21,402 bases of DNA from positions 1 through 21,402 of the forward strand of contig JAOADO010000024.1 in NCBI GenBank assembly GCA_026417275.1, written 5' to 3'. The position numbers and the translations under genes were made by a program. The notes under the pieces were generated by a model. The model was given only the letters and a program-made list of their open reading frames with translations. It was not told the origin of the DNA and searched no databases. Shown here piece by piece: positions 8,855 through 17,961 of this stretch. Every line of letters starts with the position of its first letter. Within the stretch, counting starts at the first letter, position 1. Source of the stretch: Verrucomicrobiia bacterium (GTDB taxonomy: Bacteria; Verrucomicrobiota; Verrucomicrobiae; Limisphaerales; JAKPVM01).

Positions 8855-10222
8855 ATGGAGCTCTCAGAAAAAAGGGTTATTAATATTGAACAACCGGACA
8901 ATGCCGACCAGGTAAACCCTTCTGGCGCGCTCCTGCGTCTGTTTATGCCAGACCACCTTCTACGCATCTTCAAACTCGCCCTGAAAAGCCTCTGGTTGCA
9001 TAAACTCCGCTCTTTTTTGACTGTTCTGGGCATTGTCTTCGGTGTCTGTTCGGTAATCGCCATGCTTGCGATTGGCGAGGGGGCAAGCTACGAAGCCCAA
9101 GAGCAGATTAAAAACCTCGGTAGCCAAAACATAATTTTGCAGAGCGTAAAACCACCGGATGAGCAGAAAATTTCTGGAGCTGCCCAGAGTTTCAGCCTTG
9201 AATACGGCTTGAAGTACAACGACATTAAACGGATTCGTTCCACAATCCCGGGCGTAACAATTGTTGTCCCTGGCAGAATTGTTCGCGAATACATCTGGAA
9301 CGCCACGCGGCGCGTGGACGGCGAAATCGTTGGCACTGTGCCATGGTATCCCGAAATGAGAAATCAGCGGGTTGGCACGGGACGATTCTTTTCGGAGATT
9401 GAAATGGAATACTCGGCAAACGTTTGCGTTCTTGGATACGAAACCGCACAACAATTGTTTCCAATAAGCAATCCAATCGGACGCGATGTGCGAGTTGGCG
9501 GAACTTATTATCGCATAATCGGTGTGATTGAGCCGCAAAAAGCAAGCAAAACAGCCACCGCTGGCGGTGCCCCTAAAACCACCATTTACAGAATGTTCAT
9601 CCCGCTTTCCACCGCGCGCGCCCGTTTTGGCGAAACAATCGTCAAACGCAGAACAGGAAGCATGGAAGCCGAGCGCGTTGAACTTCACGAAGTAACTGTA
9701 AAAGTGAACAACCCAGACCGCGTCGTGGGTGTTGCGCAAGCCATCAACACGCTCCTCCAGCGAAATCACAAAAAGAAGGATTACGAGATAGTCGTTCCGA
9801 TTGAACTCTTAAGACGCGCTGAGGAAACAAAGCGAATCTTCAACATTGTGCTTGGCTCAATCGCCGCAATTTCACTGCTCGTCGGCGGCATCGGCATCAT
9901 GAACATCATGCTCGCCACCGTCACAGAACGCACACGCGAAATTGGCATCCGCCGAGCGCTCGGCGCCAAACGACGCGACATTGTTACACAATTTCTCGTT
10001 GAATCCGTCATGCTTTCGGGCACAGGCGGCTTGATAGGCGTTTTGTTCGGCATCGCCATCCCTTTCCTTGTAACCACCTTTGCAAACATGAAAACAATCG
10101 TTACACTTTGGTCTCCACTACTTGCGTTTTCAATTTCCGCCCTTGTTGGCATTGTCTTCGGACTCTACCCGGCAATGCGCGCCGCAAAGATGGACCCGGT
10201 CGAAGCATTACGTCACGAATAA
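8855..10222 (+). CDS. MacB-like ABC transporter permease (FtsX superfamily)
   Basis: 455-residue inner-membrane protein with four predicted transmembrane helices at about 51-73, 331-353, 385-408 and 419-441. A large periplasmic domain (MacB_PCD) lies between TM1 and TM2. The family signature sits between TM2 and TM3 (MLATVTERTREIGIRRALGA), and the end AMRAAKMDPVEALRHE is the classic FtsX/MacB C-terminus. AGGGA at 8844-8848, overlapping the ATPase stop, is a good ribosome binding site 6 bases from ATG. With the three genes before it, it makes a complete MacAB-TolC-like pump. Related systems export peptides, lipoproteins, siderophores or macrolides, so the cargo cannot be predicted. The N-terminal 33 residues are polar and not part of the conserved domain. 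Confidence 0.94.
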   Translation: MELSEKRVINIEQPDNADQVNPSGALLRLFMPDHLLRIFKLALKSLWLHKLRSFLTVLGIVFGVCSVIAMLAIGEGASYEAQEQIKNLGSQNIILQSVKPPDEQKISGAAQSFSLEYGLKYNDIKRIRSTIPGVTIVVPGRIVREYIWNATRRVDGEIVGTVPWYPEMRNQRVGTGRFFSEIEMEYSANVCVLGYETAQQLFPISNPIGRDVRVGGTYYRIIGVIEPQKASKTATAGGAPKTTIYRMFIPLSTARARFGETIVKRRTGSMEAERVELHEVTVKVNNPDRVVGVAQAINTLLQRNHKKKDYEIVVPIELLRRAEETKRIFNIVLGSIAAISLLVGGIGIMNIMLATVTERTREIGIRRALGAKRRDIVTQFLVESVMLSGTGGLIGVLFGIAIPFLVTTFANMKTIVTLWSPLLAFSISALVGIVFGLYPAMRAAKMDPVEALRHE

Positions 10223-10283
10223 CATTTTCACTATTCATTGCGCAATGAATTCGCCCCTATTTAACCGCCTGAAGCCTCCCGAA

Positions 10284-11354
10284 ATGAAAATCAATATTCT
10301 GACTCTGTTTATTGCTTTGTCTGCCTTAAATTGCCCTGCCGCAAACAAGGCGGCAAATTATCTGCACAATCCGCCAATGTGGTACTCCTCTGTTGAATCC
10401 GCCCAAATTGCCTCCAATATCATCAGCCATCAATCACCACTCGGCGGCTGGACTAAAAACACGGACACAACATCAAAACCATACACAGGAAATCCGTTAG
10501 ACATTAAACCCACATTCGACAACGGAGCCACAGTGGACGAACTCCGATTTTTAGCAATACACTACAACGCCACCAAAAGTACACCATCTAAAACCGCGTT
10601 CCTCAAAGGATTCGACTACATCATAAAAGCCCAATACCCAAACGGCGGGTTTCCACAATGCCATCCTCCTGGCAACGGATACCACAAACACATCACTTTC
10701 AACGATTCAACAATGGTGCGCCTCCTCGAATTTTTAAGAGAAACAGCCAATTCCGAAGTCTACAAATTCCTCGATGAAGAACGCCGAAAACAAGCCAGAC
10801 AAGCGTTTGAAAAAGGAATCGATTGCATCCTCAAATGCCAGATAAAAATCAACGGCAAACTAACCGCCTGGTGCGCCCAGCATGATGAAACAACACTTGA
10901 ACCACGCGGAGCCCGCACATTTGAACTCCCATCAATCAGCGGTTGCGAATCCGTCGGCATTGTAAGACTTCTAATGTCCATAGAAAAACCATCCCCTGAG
11001 ATAATTACCTCAATCCGCGCCGCCATTGAATGGTTCAAATCATCTAAAATTGAGGGAATTAGAATCGTTGAAAAAAACAATCCAACCGTACCAACTACCA
11101 GAGACAGAGTTGTTGTAAAAGACCCAGCCGCTCCGCCGCTGTGGGCGCGATTCTATGAAATAGAAACAAACAAGCCTATCTTTGCCGACCGCGACGGCGT
11201 AAAAAAATACAACCTTTCAGAAATTGGGCATGAACGCAGAAATGGCTACGCCTGGTATGGCAACTGGGCGCAAAAACTCATCGAACGCGAATACCCCGAA
11301 TGGGAAAAACGAATTTCATCAAACACAAAAAATAAAACTTCTTTTAATAATTAA
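10284..11354 (+). CDS. Exported pectate lyase, polysaccharide lyase family 10
   Basis: 356 residues from the chosen start. It cleaves polygalacturonate (pectin backbone) by beta-elimination outside the cytoplasm. ATG 10284 was chosen because it begins a clean signal peptide (MKINILTLFIALSALNCPA). The open frame extends upstream to 10122 and contains another ATG at 10245, but those starts would add a charged, non-secretory leader and overlap the permease. PL10 (PelA) landmarks are SPLGGWTKNTD (51-61), TFDNGATVDELRFLA (77-91), YPNGGFPQCHP (118-128), ITFNDSTMVRLLEFL (137-151), TAWCAQHDETTLEP (194-207), SGCESVGIVRLLM (219-231), WARFYEI (287-293) and the terminal RNGYAWYGNWAQKLI (319-333). There is no Shine-Dalgarno. 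It lies 61 bases after the efflux operon and ends before a strong terminator, so it may be read through from the operon. Confidence 0.9.
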   Translation: MKINILTLFIALSALNCPAANKAANYLHNPPMWYSSVESAQIASNIISHQSPLGGWTKNTDTTSKPYTGNPLDIKPTFDNGATVDELRFLAIHYNATKSTPSKTAFLKGFDYIIKAQYPNGGFPQCHPPGNGYHKHITFNDSTMVRLLEFLRETANSEVYKFLDEERRKQARQAFEKGIDCILKCQIKINGKLTAWCAQHDETTLEPRGARTFELPSISGCESVGIVRLLMSIEKPSPEIITSIRAAIEWFKSSKIEGIRIVEKNNPTVPTTRDRVVVKDPAAPPLWARFYEIETNKPIFADRDGVKKYNLSEIGHERRNGYAWYGNWAQKLIEREYPEWEKRISSNTKNKTSFNN

Positions 11355-11357
11355 TCA

Positions 11358-11375
11358 TCTCGGATTTTGCCGAGA
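11358..11375. repeat. Short hairpin after pectate lyase stop
   Basis: TCTCGG at 11358-11363 and CCGAGA at 11370-11375 form a 6-bp stem with a 6-base loop, directly after the pectate lyase stop. No T-tract follows, so it is not a standard terminator on its own. It may protect the 3' end of the mRNA before the stronger terminator at 11488. Confidence 0.4.
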
Positions 11376-11487
11376 GAGGGGGGCACGATTTCTCCTTACC
11401 ACCACTGGAGGAATGGCTCTTTTTTTTTTGATGGTGCACACGGCGTCTGTATTTCCCTGGAAGGCTTTGCAGAAGTAAATTCCTCAA

Positions 11488-11533
11488 AAAAAGCCCGAAC
11501 GGGAACAAGAAAACATCCGCGTTCGGGCTTTTT
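11488..11533. terminator. Bidirectional rho-independent terminator
   Basis: A perfect 14-bp inverted repeat, 11488-11501 with 11520-11533, core GCCCGAACG/CGTTCGGGC and an 18-base loop. The stem is flanked by an A-run on the left and a T-run on the right, so it reads as a terminator on both strands. It sits between the convergent pectate lyase and carB genes, 133 bases after the former's stop and 15 bases from the latter's. Confidence 0.88.
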
Positions 11534-11547
11534 AATGAAAGGCGGTA

Positions 11548-14500
11548 TCAATCCGCATATTCAATAGTTGCGTGATATTCTTGAAGAGACTTGACGCCCG
11601 CATGACCTGCCCGCTCGGCTCTTATACCGTGCAATGACGCGGCGGCTGCCGCCAGAGTTGTTATATATGGGACTCTGTACTTAATTGCCGCTTTGCGAAT
11701 GTAAGAGTCGTCCTGTCTGCCGCGTTTCCCAGAAGGCGTGTTGATTATAAGCTGTATCTCCTTATTCGTTATTGCGTCAACAATGTTTGGGCGTCCCTCA
11801 TTCTGTTTTCTAATGAGTGTGGAAGGCACATTATGTGTAAGGAGATATTCATGCGTGCCCTCAGTTGACAGAATTCGGAATCCAAGTTCATGAAAACCAC
11901 GCGCGATATCAGCCAATTGTTTATTCTTTTCATAGGTTGTTATCAACACGGTTCCAGAAGTTGGCAGTGGGGGTTTCGCAGCTTCCTGAGCCTTGAAAAA
12001 CGCCATTCCGAATGAATCCGCAAGCCCGAGAACTTCCCCTGTTGAACGCATTTCTGGACCAAGAACAGGGTCAACCTCCGGAAACATATTGAATGGGAAT
12101 ACCGATTCCTTTACGCCGAAGTGCTTGAATTTGCCGTGTTTTAAATTAAGGTCTCTCAATTTTCTGCCCATGATGAGTTGTGTGGCAATTTTTGCCATGT
12201 TGATGCCGCAGACTTTTGACACCAGTGGCACGGTTCGGGACGCGCGCGGATTCGCTTCGAGGACAAAAATCTTGTCATTTTCAATCGCATACTGAATATT
12301 CAAGAGCCCAACGACACTCAACTCTTTTGCAATGTATTTGGTATAATCATGGATTGTTTTAATTTGCTCCGGATTAAGATTCACCGGCGGAATTACGCAT
12401 GCAGAATCTCCGGAGTGAATGCCCGCCAACTCAATATGTTCCATTATTGACGGAACGAATACATCATCACCGTCCGAAAGCGCATCCGCCTCGCATTCCA
12501 GCGCATTCTGGAGAAAACGGTCAATGAGAATTGGGCGTTCAGGCGTCACGTCCACAGCCGCGGCAACATATTCACGAAGCATTTCCTCATCAAGAATAAT
12601 TTCCATGCCGCGTCCCCCGAGCACATAAGAAGGCCTAACCATTAACGGATAACCAATTTCATTCGCAATTTTTATTGCTTCATTGATGTTCGAAGCCATT
12701 CCGGATTCAGGCATAGCAATGCCAAGAGACTGCATCTTTTTCCTGAACAAATCGCGGTCTTCTGCAATGGCAATCGATTCGACAGACGTCCCAAGGATAT
12801 TAACGCCAGCCTGCGCAAGTTCCGCCGAAATATTGAGAGGCGTTTGACCACCAAACTGGCAGATAACCCCAACAGGTTTTTCTTTCTCATATATGTTGAG
12901 AACATCTTCGATTGTGAGCGGCTCAAAGTAGAGCTTATCGGACGTGTCGTAGTCCGTGGAAACTGTCTCAGGGTTGCAGTTGACCATGATGGTTTCATAG
13001 CCCAGCTCGCGCAAAGTGTATGCGGCGTGACAGCAACAATAATCAAACTCGATTCCCTGCCCGATTCGGTTTGGACCACCTCCAAGAATCATCACCTTGG
13101 GCTTGTTGCTTACTGGCGTTTCATCCGGGGCATTGTAAGATGAATAGTAATAAGCCGCGTTTTCCACACCGCTCACTTTAACCGCGTGGAATCCCGCAAC
13201 AACCCCGAGCTTTTTCCGTTGTTCGCGAATCTCTTTTTCAGGAATCCCAAGAAGCTTGGCTAAATATTTATCTGCAAACCCGTCTTTCTTCGCTCTAATG
13301 AGCAAATCATCGGGCAGACGCTTGCCTTTGTACTTAAGAATCTCTTCTTCAAGTTCAACAAGCTCCTTCATCTGCTGGATGAACCACGGCTTTATGTAAG
13401 TAATTTTGTAGAGTTCATCCACCGAGGCACCTTTGCGAAGAGCCTCATACATTATGAACTGACGCTCACTTGTCGGATGGCAGAGCATGCTCATCAACTC
13501 CGTCAAACTCTTTGAATTAAAGTCCTTCGCAAAACCAAGTCCATATCTGCCAATCTCAAGCGAACGAATAGACTTTTGAAGGGCTTCTTTATAGTTTTTG
13601 CCAATGCTCATTACCTCTCCAACCGCACGCATCTGTGTGCCAAGTCTATCTATGGCACCTTTGAACTTCTCAAAAGCCCAGCGGGAAAATTTTACAACCA
13701 CATAGTCTCCCGATGGCGTATATTTTTCAAGAGTGCCATCTCGCCAGTATGGAATTTCATCGAGTGTCAAACCACCAGCAAGAAACGTGGAAACCCGCGC
13801 TATCGGGAACCCTGTGGCTTTAGAAGCAAGTGCAGATGAACGAGATGTCCGCGGATTGATTTCAATAATAACCACGCGGTCTGTTTTCGGATCGTGCGCA
13901 AACTGGATGTTCGTGCCGCCGATTACACCAATTGATTCAACCACATCGTAAGACCATTTTTGCAACCTCTTTTGAAGTTCTTCCGAAATCGTCAACATCG
14001 GCGCAACACAGAATGAGTCGCCTGTGTGAACACCCATAGCGTCCACGTTCTCAATAAAACACACGGTAATAAGTTGATTCTTGGCATCACGCACCACCTC
14101 CAGTTCAAGTTCTTCCCAGCCAAGAACAGACTCCTCCACAAGTATTTGCCCTATCAAACTTGCCGCAATTCCCCTTGCTGCAACAACACGCAACTCCTCC
14201 ACGTTGAACACCATTCCGCCGCCTGTGCCACCAAGCGTATAAGCAGGACGAATCACAACAGGATATCCAAGTTTTGCCGCAATCCCCTCGGCTTCCTCCA
14301 CGCTGTAGGCAAGCTCGCTCCTCGGAATAGGAATCCCGAGCTTTTTCATCGTCTCTTTAAATACAAGCCTGTCCTCCCCCCTTTCAATGGCGTCCGCCTG
14401 AACACCGATAATTTTTACATTGTATTTATCAAGCACCCCTTTTTTGTACAACTCTTCAGAAAGATTCAATCCAGTCTGCCCTCCAAGATTTGGTAACAAC

Positions 14501-14754
14501 GCGTCTGGACGCTCTTTTTCTATTATCTGCGCAAGCCGTTCAACATTCAGTGGTTCTATGTATGTCACGTCTGCCATCCCGGGGTCCGTCATAATCGTTG
14601 CCGGGTTGGAATTCACCAACACTATTTTATACCCCATACTGCGCAGGGCTTTGCAAGCCTGAGTCCCTGAATAATCAAACTCGCACGCCTGTCCGATTAC
14701 AATTGGTCCGCTACCAATAATTAAAACCTTATTAATATCGTTTCTCTTTGGCAT
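11548..14754 (-). CDS. carB: Carbamoyl-phosphate synthase large subunit
   Basis: 1068 residues (E. coli CarB has 1073). It makes carbamoyl phosphate from bicarbonate, ammonia supplied by CarA and two ATP, feeding pyrimidine and arginine synthesis. It is a cytoplasmic enzyme. The two homologous synthetase halves are clear. The N-terminal half opens KVLIIGSGPIVIGQACEFDY and the C-terminal half, near residue 555, opens KVMILGGGPNRIGQGIEFDY. Each is followed by an ATP-grasp fold. The linking oligomerisation domain is about 400-550, and the last 130 residues are the MGS-like allosteric domain (LSTEGTHEYLLTHNVPS, then INTPSGKRGRQDDSYIRKAA). No Shine-Dalgarno is seen before the ATG. carA is not in the window, so the subunits are unlinked here or carA lies elsewhere. 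uvrB lies upstream on the same strand with a 233-base gap, which suggests a separate promoter. Confidence 0.98.
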   Translation of the reverse strand: MPKRNDINKVLIIGSGPIVIGQACEFDYSGTQACKALRSMGYKIVLVNSNPATIMTDPGMADVTYIEPLNVERLAQIIEKERPDALLPNLGGQTGLNLSEELYKKGVLDKYNVKIIGVQADAIERGEDRLVFKETMKKLGIPIPRSELAYSVEEAEGIAAKLGYPVVIRPAYTLGGTGGGMVFNVEELRVVAARGIAASLIGQILVEESVLGWEELELEVVRDAKNQLITVCFIENVDAMGVHTGDSFCVAPMLTISEELQKRLQKWSYDVVESIGVIGGTNIQFAHDPKTDRVVIIEINPRTSRSSALASKATGFPIARVSTFLAGGLTLDEIPYWRDGTLEKYTPSGDYVVVKFSRWAFEKFKGAIDRLGTQMRAVGEVMSIGKNYKEALQKSIRSLEIGRYGLGFAKDFNSKSLTELMSMLCHPTSERQFIMYEALRKGASVDELYKITYIKPWFIQQMKELVELEEEILKYKGKRLPDDLLIRAKKDGFADKYLAKLLGIPEKEIREQRKKLGVVAGFHAVKVSGVENAAYYYSSYNAPDETPVSNKPKVMILGGGPNRIGQGIEFDYCCCHAAYTLRELGYETIMVNCNPETVSTDYDTSDKLYFEPLTIEDVLNIYEKEKPVGVICQFGGQTPLNISAELAQAGVNILGTSVESIAIAEDRDLFRKKMQSLGIAMPESGMASNINEAIKIANEIGYPLMVRPSYVLGGRGMEIILDEEMLREYVAAAVDVTPERPILIDRFLQNALECEADALSDGDDVFVPSIMEHIELAGIHSGDSACVIPPVNLNPEQIKTIHDYTKYIAKELSVVGLLNIQYAIENDKIFVLEANPRASRTVPLVSKVCGINMAKIATQLIMGRKLRDLNLKHGKFKHFGVKESVFPFNMFPEVDPVLGPEMRSTGEVLGLADSFGMAFFKAQEAAKPPLPTSGTVLITTYEKNKQLADIARGFHELGFRILSTEGTHEYLLTHNVPSTLIRKQNEGRPNIVDAITNKEIQLIINTPSGKRGRQDDSYIRKAAIKYRVPYITTLAAAAASLHGIRAERAGHAGVKSLQEYHATIEYAD

Positions 14755-14987
14755 GCCAAAGATTTAATAAAATTAATGAATCAAAGTAAAATAAATTGTG
14801 AAAAAATATATTCCAAACACTATCATCCCTCAGATTCATTCCACAAACTTCTAACCAATCCTTGCTGACACTTTAAAAAAACGAATCTGAACGTTAGCAG
14901 GAAGCCTTAATTTGTTACCATCAGTGTTTATAAAACTGTGTCACCTCCCCACCAGTGTGCAAAGACTCTGCCGCCGTGCTCTCAAAT

Positions 14988-17078
14988 TTAAAAAGGCTCT
15001 GAACGTTTTTTGGATTTGCGGTTTATGGCACCCACCGCGCCTCTTCGCCCTTTTTTTTCAGACACAGGCTCGGGATAAGGTTTTGACTTAGAAGAGTCCG
15101 CGCTTTCTCTATCCCCTCCATACATCCGTTTTAATTCTTTAACCTGGTCCCTGAGCAAAGCCGCTTTTTCAAATTCAAGATTGTTTGCCGCCTCTAACAT
15201 CTCCCGCTCAAGTTCCCGTATTGTCTCCGTGACGTCAAAATCTGCAGAGGTCTCCTTGAGAATCATCGAGGCGGTTTCTTTGTATGAATATTCTGTAGAG
15301 AGACTCTCTTCGAGCGCGCGCGTAACCGTCCGCGGCGTTATATTATGTTTCTTGTTATACTCGATTTGCTTTTTTCTGCGGTACTCTGAGATTTCAAGAA
15401 ACTTTCTAATACTGCCGGTTATCACATCCGCGTAGAGTATAACTTTCCCGTTGATGTTTCGCGCGGCTCTGCCAGCCGTCTGAATAAGACTCGTCGTGGA
15501 GCGAAGAAACCCTTCTTTATCTGCATCGAGTATCGCAACAAGCGAAACCTCGGGCAAATCCAGCCCCTCGCGGAGAAGATTTATCCCGACAAGAACGTCA
15601 AAATCACCCTTCCTCAACGCACGCAAAATTTCCACGCGCTCAATGGCATCAATTTCGCTATGCAAATAACGGACGTTGACACCAATCTGGCGAAGATAGT
15701 CGGTAAGTTCCTCCGCCGTTCTCTTTGTAAGTGTTGTTACAAGCACGCGTTCGCCAGCCTCCACCCGCTTGCGGGCCTCATGAATAAGGTCGTCTATCTG
15801 TCCTTTAAGCGGCTTGACTTCAATCTCCGGGTCAATAAGTCCTGTCGGGCGGACAACCAACTCGGCAACCCTCCCCTCCGACCAGCGAATTTCGTCGTCC
15901 CCCGGCGTCGCGCTCACATAAATAGTCTGTCCTTGCAACTGCTGGAATTCGTTGAAATTCAACGGTCTGTTGTCGAGTGCGCTCGGAAGACGAAATCCAT
16001 ACTCAACAAGAACCTCTTTCCTTGAACGGTCGCCAGCATACATCCCGCGCAACTGAGGCACAGTTGCGTGCGATTCGTCAATAATCAACAAATAATCCTT
16101 TGGGAAAAAATCAAGCAGTGTGCCCGGTCTCGAACCAGGCGGGCGCCCAGCAATATGTCGAGAGTAATTTTCTATCCCGGAACAATAGCCCGTTTCCTCC
16201 ATCATCTCCAGGTCAAATTCTGTTCTCATTTTGATGCGTTGAGCCTCGAGCAATTTTCCACGACTCTCAAACCACGCAATTCTTTCGGCAAGCTCCTCCC
16301 GAATCGAAAGAATCGCCCTCTTCAATTTATTCTCCGGCGTCACAAACTGCTTGCCCGGGAAAATAGTCACAAAATTCAGTTCCTCAATCCTCGACCCGGT
16401 CAATGGCTCAAAACGCGTGATTCTTTCAACCTCATCCCCAAAAAATTCTATCCGTATTCCATCCTCCGTGTAAGCCGGACGAACTTCCACAGTATCCCCG
16501 CGCACACGAAAGTGCCCGCGGTTAAACTCAATATCGTTGCGGTCGTACTGCATCGCCACAAGCTTTTCAAGCAACCTATCCCGCGGAATATTCTCCCCGA
16601 TACTCACATTAACCAGCATTTCCTCGTAATCCTCTTTGCTCCCAATGCCATAGATGCACGAAACACTTGCCACAACAACAACATCCCGACGCGCAAACAG
16701 CGAACTCATCGTCGAAAGGCGCATCCGCTCAATCGCTTCGTTTATACTCGAATCCTTCTCAATATAAGTGTCCGTTGCCGGAATGTACGCCTCCGGCTGA
16801 TAATAATCGAAGTAACTAATAAAATACTCCACAGCGTTCTCTGGAAAAAAAGATTTAAACTCTGCAAAAAGTTGCGCCGCAAGCGTCTTATTATGGGAAA
16901 GCACAAGCGTCGGACGATTAACCTTTGCAATTACATTCGCGATGGTAAACGTCTTTCCAGAACCAGTCACGCCAAGCAATGTCTGGTGCCGATGCCCCTC
17001 ATTGAGCCATTCAACAAGTCTCTCTATGGCTTCAGGCTGGTCCCCTGCCGGCTTATATGGCGCAACAAGTTTAAACAT
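14988..17078 (-). CDS. uvrB: UvrABC system protein B (excinuclease subunit)
   Basis: 696 residues. It is the damage-verifying helicase-like subunit of nucleotide excision repair, loaded by UvrA and recruiting UvrC. Seen in order: Walker A GVTGSGKT (36-43); the DNA-inserting beta-hairpin with its aromatic residues, [16 protein letters not shown] (85-100); the UvrA-interaction domain; motif II DESH (334-337) within [20 protein letters not shown]; helicase motif [11 protein letters not shown]; and the C-terminal UVR coiled coil (about 618-652, [19 protein letters not shown]) that binds UvrC. The last 40 residues are a basic, probably flexible tail. The start gives the normal [18 protein letters not shown] beginning. 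There is no useful Shine-Dalgarno. It is probably transcribed alone. Confidence 0.98.
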   Translation of the reverse strand: MFKLVAPYKPAGDQPEAIERLVEWLNEGHRHQTLLGVTGSGKTFTIANVIAKVNRPTLVLSHNKTLAAQLFAEFKSFFPENAVEYFISYFDYYQPEAYIPATDTYIEKDSSINEAIERMRLSTMSSLFARRDVVVVASVSCIYGIGSKEDYEEMLVNVSIGENIPRDRLLEKLVAMQYDRNDIEFNRGHFRVRGDTVEVRPAYTEDGIRIEFFGDEVERITRFEPLTGSRIEELNFVTIFPGKQFVTPENKLKRAILSIREELAERIAWFESRGKLLEAQRIKMRTEFDLEMMEETGYCSGIENYSRHIAGRPPGSRPGTLLDFFPKDYLLIIDESHATVPQLRGMYAGDRSRKEVLVEYGFRLPSALDNRPLNFNEFQQLQGQTIYVSATPGDDEIRWSEGRVAELVVRPTGLIDPEIEVKPLKGQIDDLIHEARKRVEAGERVLVTTLTKRTAEELTDYLRQIGVNVRYLHSEIDAIERVEILRALRKGDFDVLVGINLLREGLDLPEVSLVAILDADKEGFLRSTTSLIQTAGRAARNINGKVILYADVITGSIRKFLEISEYRRKKQIEYNKKHNITPRTVTRALEESLSTEYSYKETASMILKETSADFDVTETIRELEREMLEAANNLEFEKAALLRDQVKELKRMYGGDRESADSSKSKPYPEPVSEKKGRRGAVGAINRKSKKRSEPF

Positions 17079-17382
17079 CCTATAAAAATACGACTAAAAA
17101 CAAACTCATTCAAGACTCAGGAAAAACTCATTCTTGCAAACTTTGCCTTCGATTCTGCGAAAACAAGACTCTCACGATACCCGCCCTTCGCGCAGAAGAC
17201 AATCTCCAGTCTATCCCACCAACACTATGCAACAGACAGAGCCCCTCCCTGCGCGAGGCATCACACCCTCCATTCCACAGCGAGAGAAAACCTGCTTTCT
17301 TAGAGCAACGCCCCCCTCAGTGAAAAAACCGCCGAAAAAACACTTCCCCACATTTAGTCAAACAATCATCCAATACCCTGTA
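17079..17382. other. Intergenic spacer, uvrB to ferredoxin
   Basis: 304 bases rich in A and C on the + strand. I see no gene, strong hairpin, tRNA or recognisable promoter. It must contain whatever promoter drives leftward uvrB and the end of the ferredoxin transcript. The antisense open frame that enters from uvrB is a composition artefact. Confidence 0.5.
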
Positions 17383-17673
17383 TCAATAATTCGACCTTAT
17401 CACCACCTCGCCCCTCATGATTTTTGTGCAACAAGCAAGCCTGAACTTGCCAGGCTCAAGATTCTTTCCCTCTAAAACCGACCTTTCCCTGTCCGTCATA
17501 GCAGAAAGATTTTCACCACCTTCGAGAATTTCAACAGCACACGTCCCACACGTTGAATTAAGACATCCAGAGTTCAGAACAACGCCCGCATCTGTGCTTG
17601 CGTCCAGTATAAACTCGCCGGCTTTGACGCGCGCCGACCTATTCTCCGGCAAAACCTTTATTATAACTTCCAT
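17383..17673 (-). CDS. Plant-type 2Fe-2S ferredoxin
   Basis: 96 residues, a complete single-domain ferredoxin fold. The cluster ligands are Cys37, Cys42 and Cys45 (SGCLNSTCGTCAVEI, C-x4-C-x2-C), with the fourth at Cys81 in RLACCT. Cys82 beside it is the common variant position and probably not a ligand. The N-terminal strand MEVIIKVLPENRSARVKAGE and the C-terminal strand GEVVIRSNY complete the beta-grasp. It carries single electrons in the cytoplasm. The partner cannot be named because no oxidoreductase is adjacent. The uvrB gene is 304 bases away on the same strand and is unlikely to be linked functionally. Confidence 0.92.
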   Translation of the reverse strand: MEVIIKVLPENRSARVKAGEFILDASTDAGVVLNSGCLNSTCGTCAVEILEGGENLSAMTDRERSVLEGKNLEPGKFRLACCTKIMRGEVVIRSNY

Positions 17674-17844
17674 AAATAACTTAATAAATATAACTTATCC
17701 ACCCAAAATTTAAACAGAAATATAAATACGCCCACCCAGCTCCCCGCGTGATGTCTCCGCCACAGCCTCTTCACAATCAAACTCCACAGTCGCTCAAAAA
17801 TTGCTCTTGCATTTTTTAAAAAATCTGTAAACTTTGATGTATAC

Positions 17845-17918
17845 GCGGGTGTGGTTCAATGGTAGAACGCGGGCTTCCCAAGCCTGAGACGAGGGTTCGA
17901 TTCCCTTCACCCGCTCCA
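17845..17918 (+). tRNA. tRNA-Gly (anticodon CCC), CCA encoded
   Basis: A full cloverleaf can be folded by eye. The acceptor stem is GCGGGTG/CACCCGC. The D arm is GTTC-AATGGTA-GAAC. The anticodon stem CGGGC/GCCTG has loop TTCCCAA, giving anticodon CCC, which reads GGG glycine codons. The variable loop is short, and the T arm is GAGGG-TTCGATT-CCCTT. The discriminator base is T at 17915, and CCA at 17916-17918 is encoded. It is the only tRNA in the window and sits between leftward genes on the opposite strand. Confidence 0.96.
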
Positions 17919-17961
17919 ACCCTTTTCTCCAGAACACAGCTAAAAAATACTGACAACTCGC

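Noticed and set aside
8960..9769. A 269-codon open frame antisense to the MacB-like permease
   Set aside because: The permease frame has clear family motifs and membrane helices over the same bases; the antisense product has none.
10122..10283. Upstream extension of the pectate lyase frame into the permease gene
   Set aside because: It would overlap the permease by 101 bases and bury the signal peptide behind about 54 charged residues; the start at 10284 gives a normal exported protein.
11367..11567. A 66-codon open frame running through the terminator into carB
   Set aside because: It includes the terminator hairpin and the end of carB and resembles no family; the 10-base T-run inside it fits non-coding sequence.
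14830..14890. TCAGATTC / GAATCTGA inverted repeat between carB and uvrB
   Set aside because: Only 8 bp with a 45-base loop, no T-run and no other support; expected by chance in a spacer of this size.
16068..17303. A 411-codon open frame on the + strand, antisense to uvrB
   Set aside because: It lies opposite the well-conserved uvrB frame, has no recognisable domain and a composition rich in Arg, Asn, His and Pro expected from reading a biased strand backwards.
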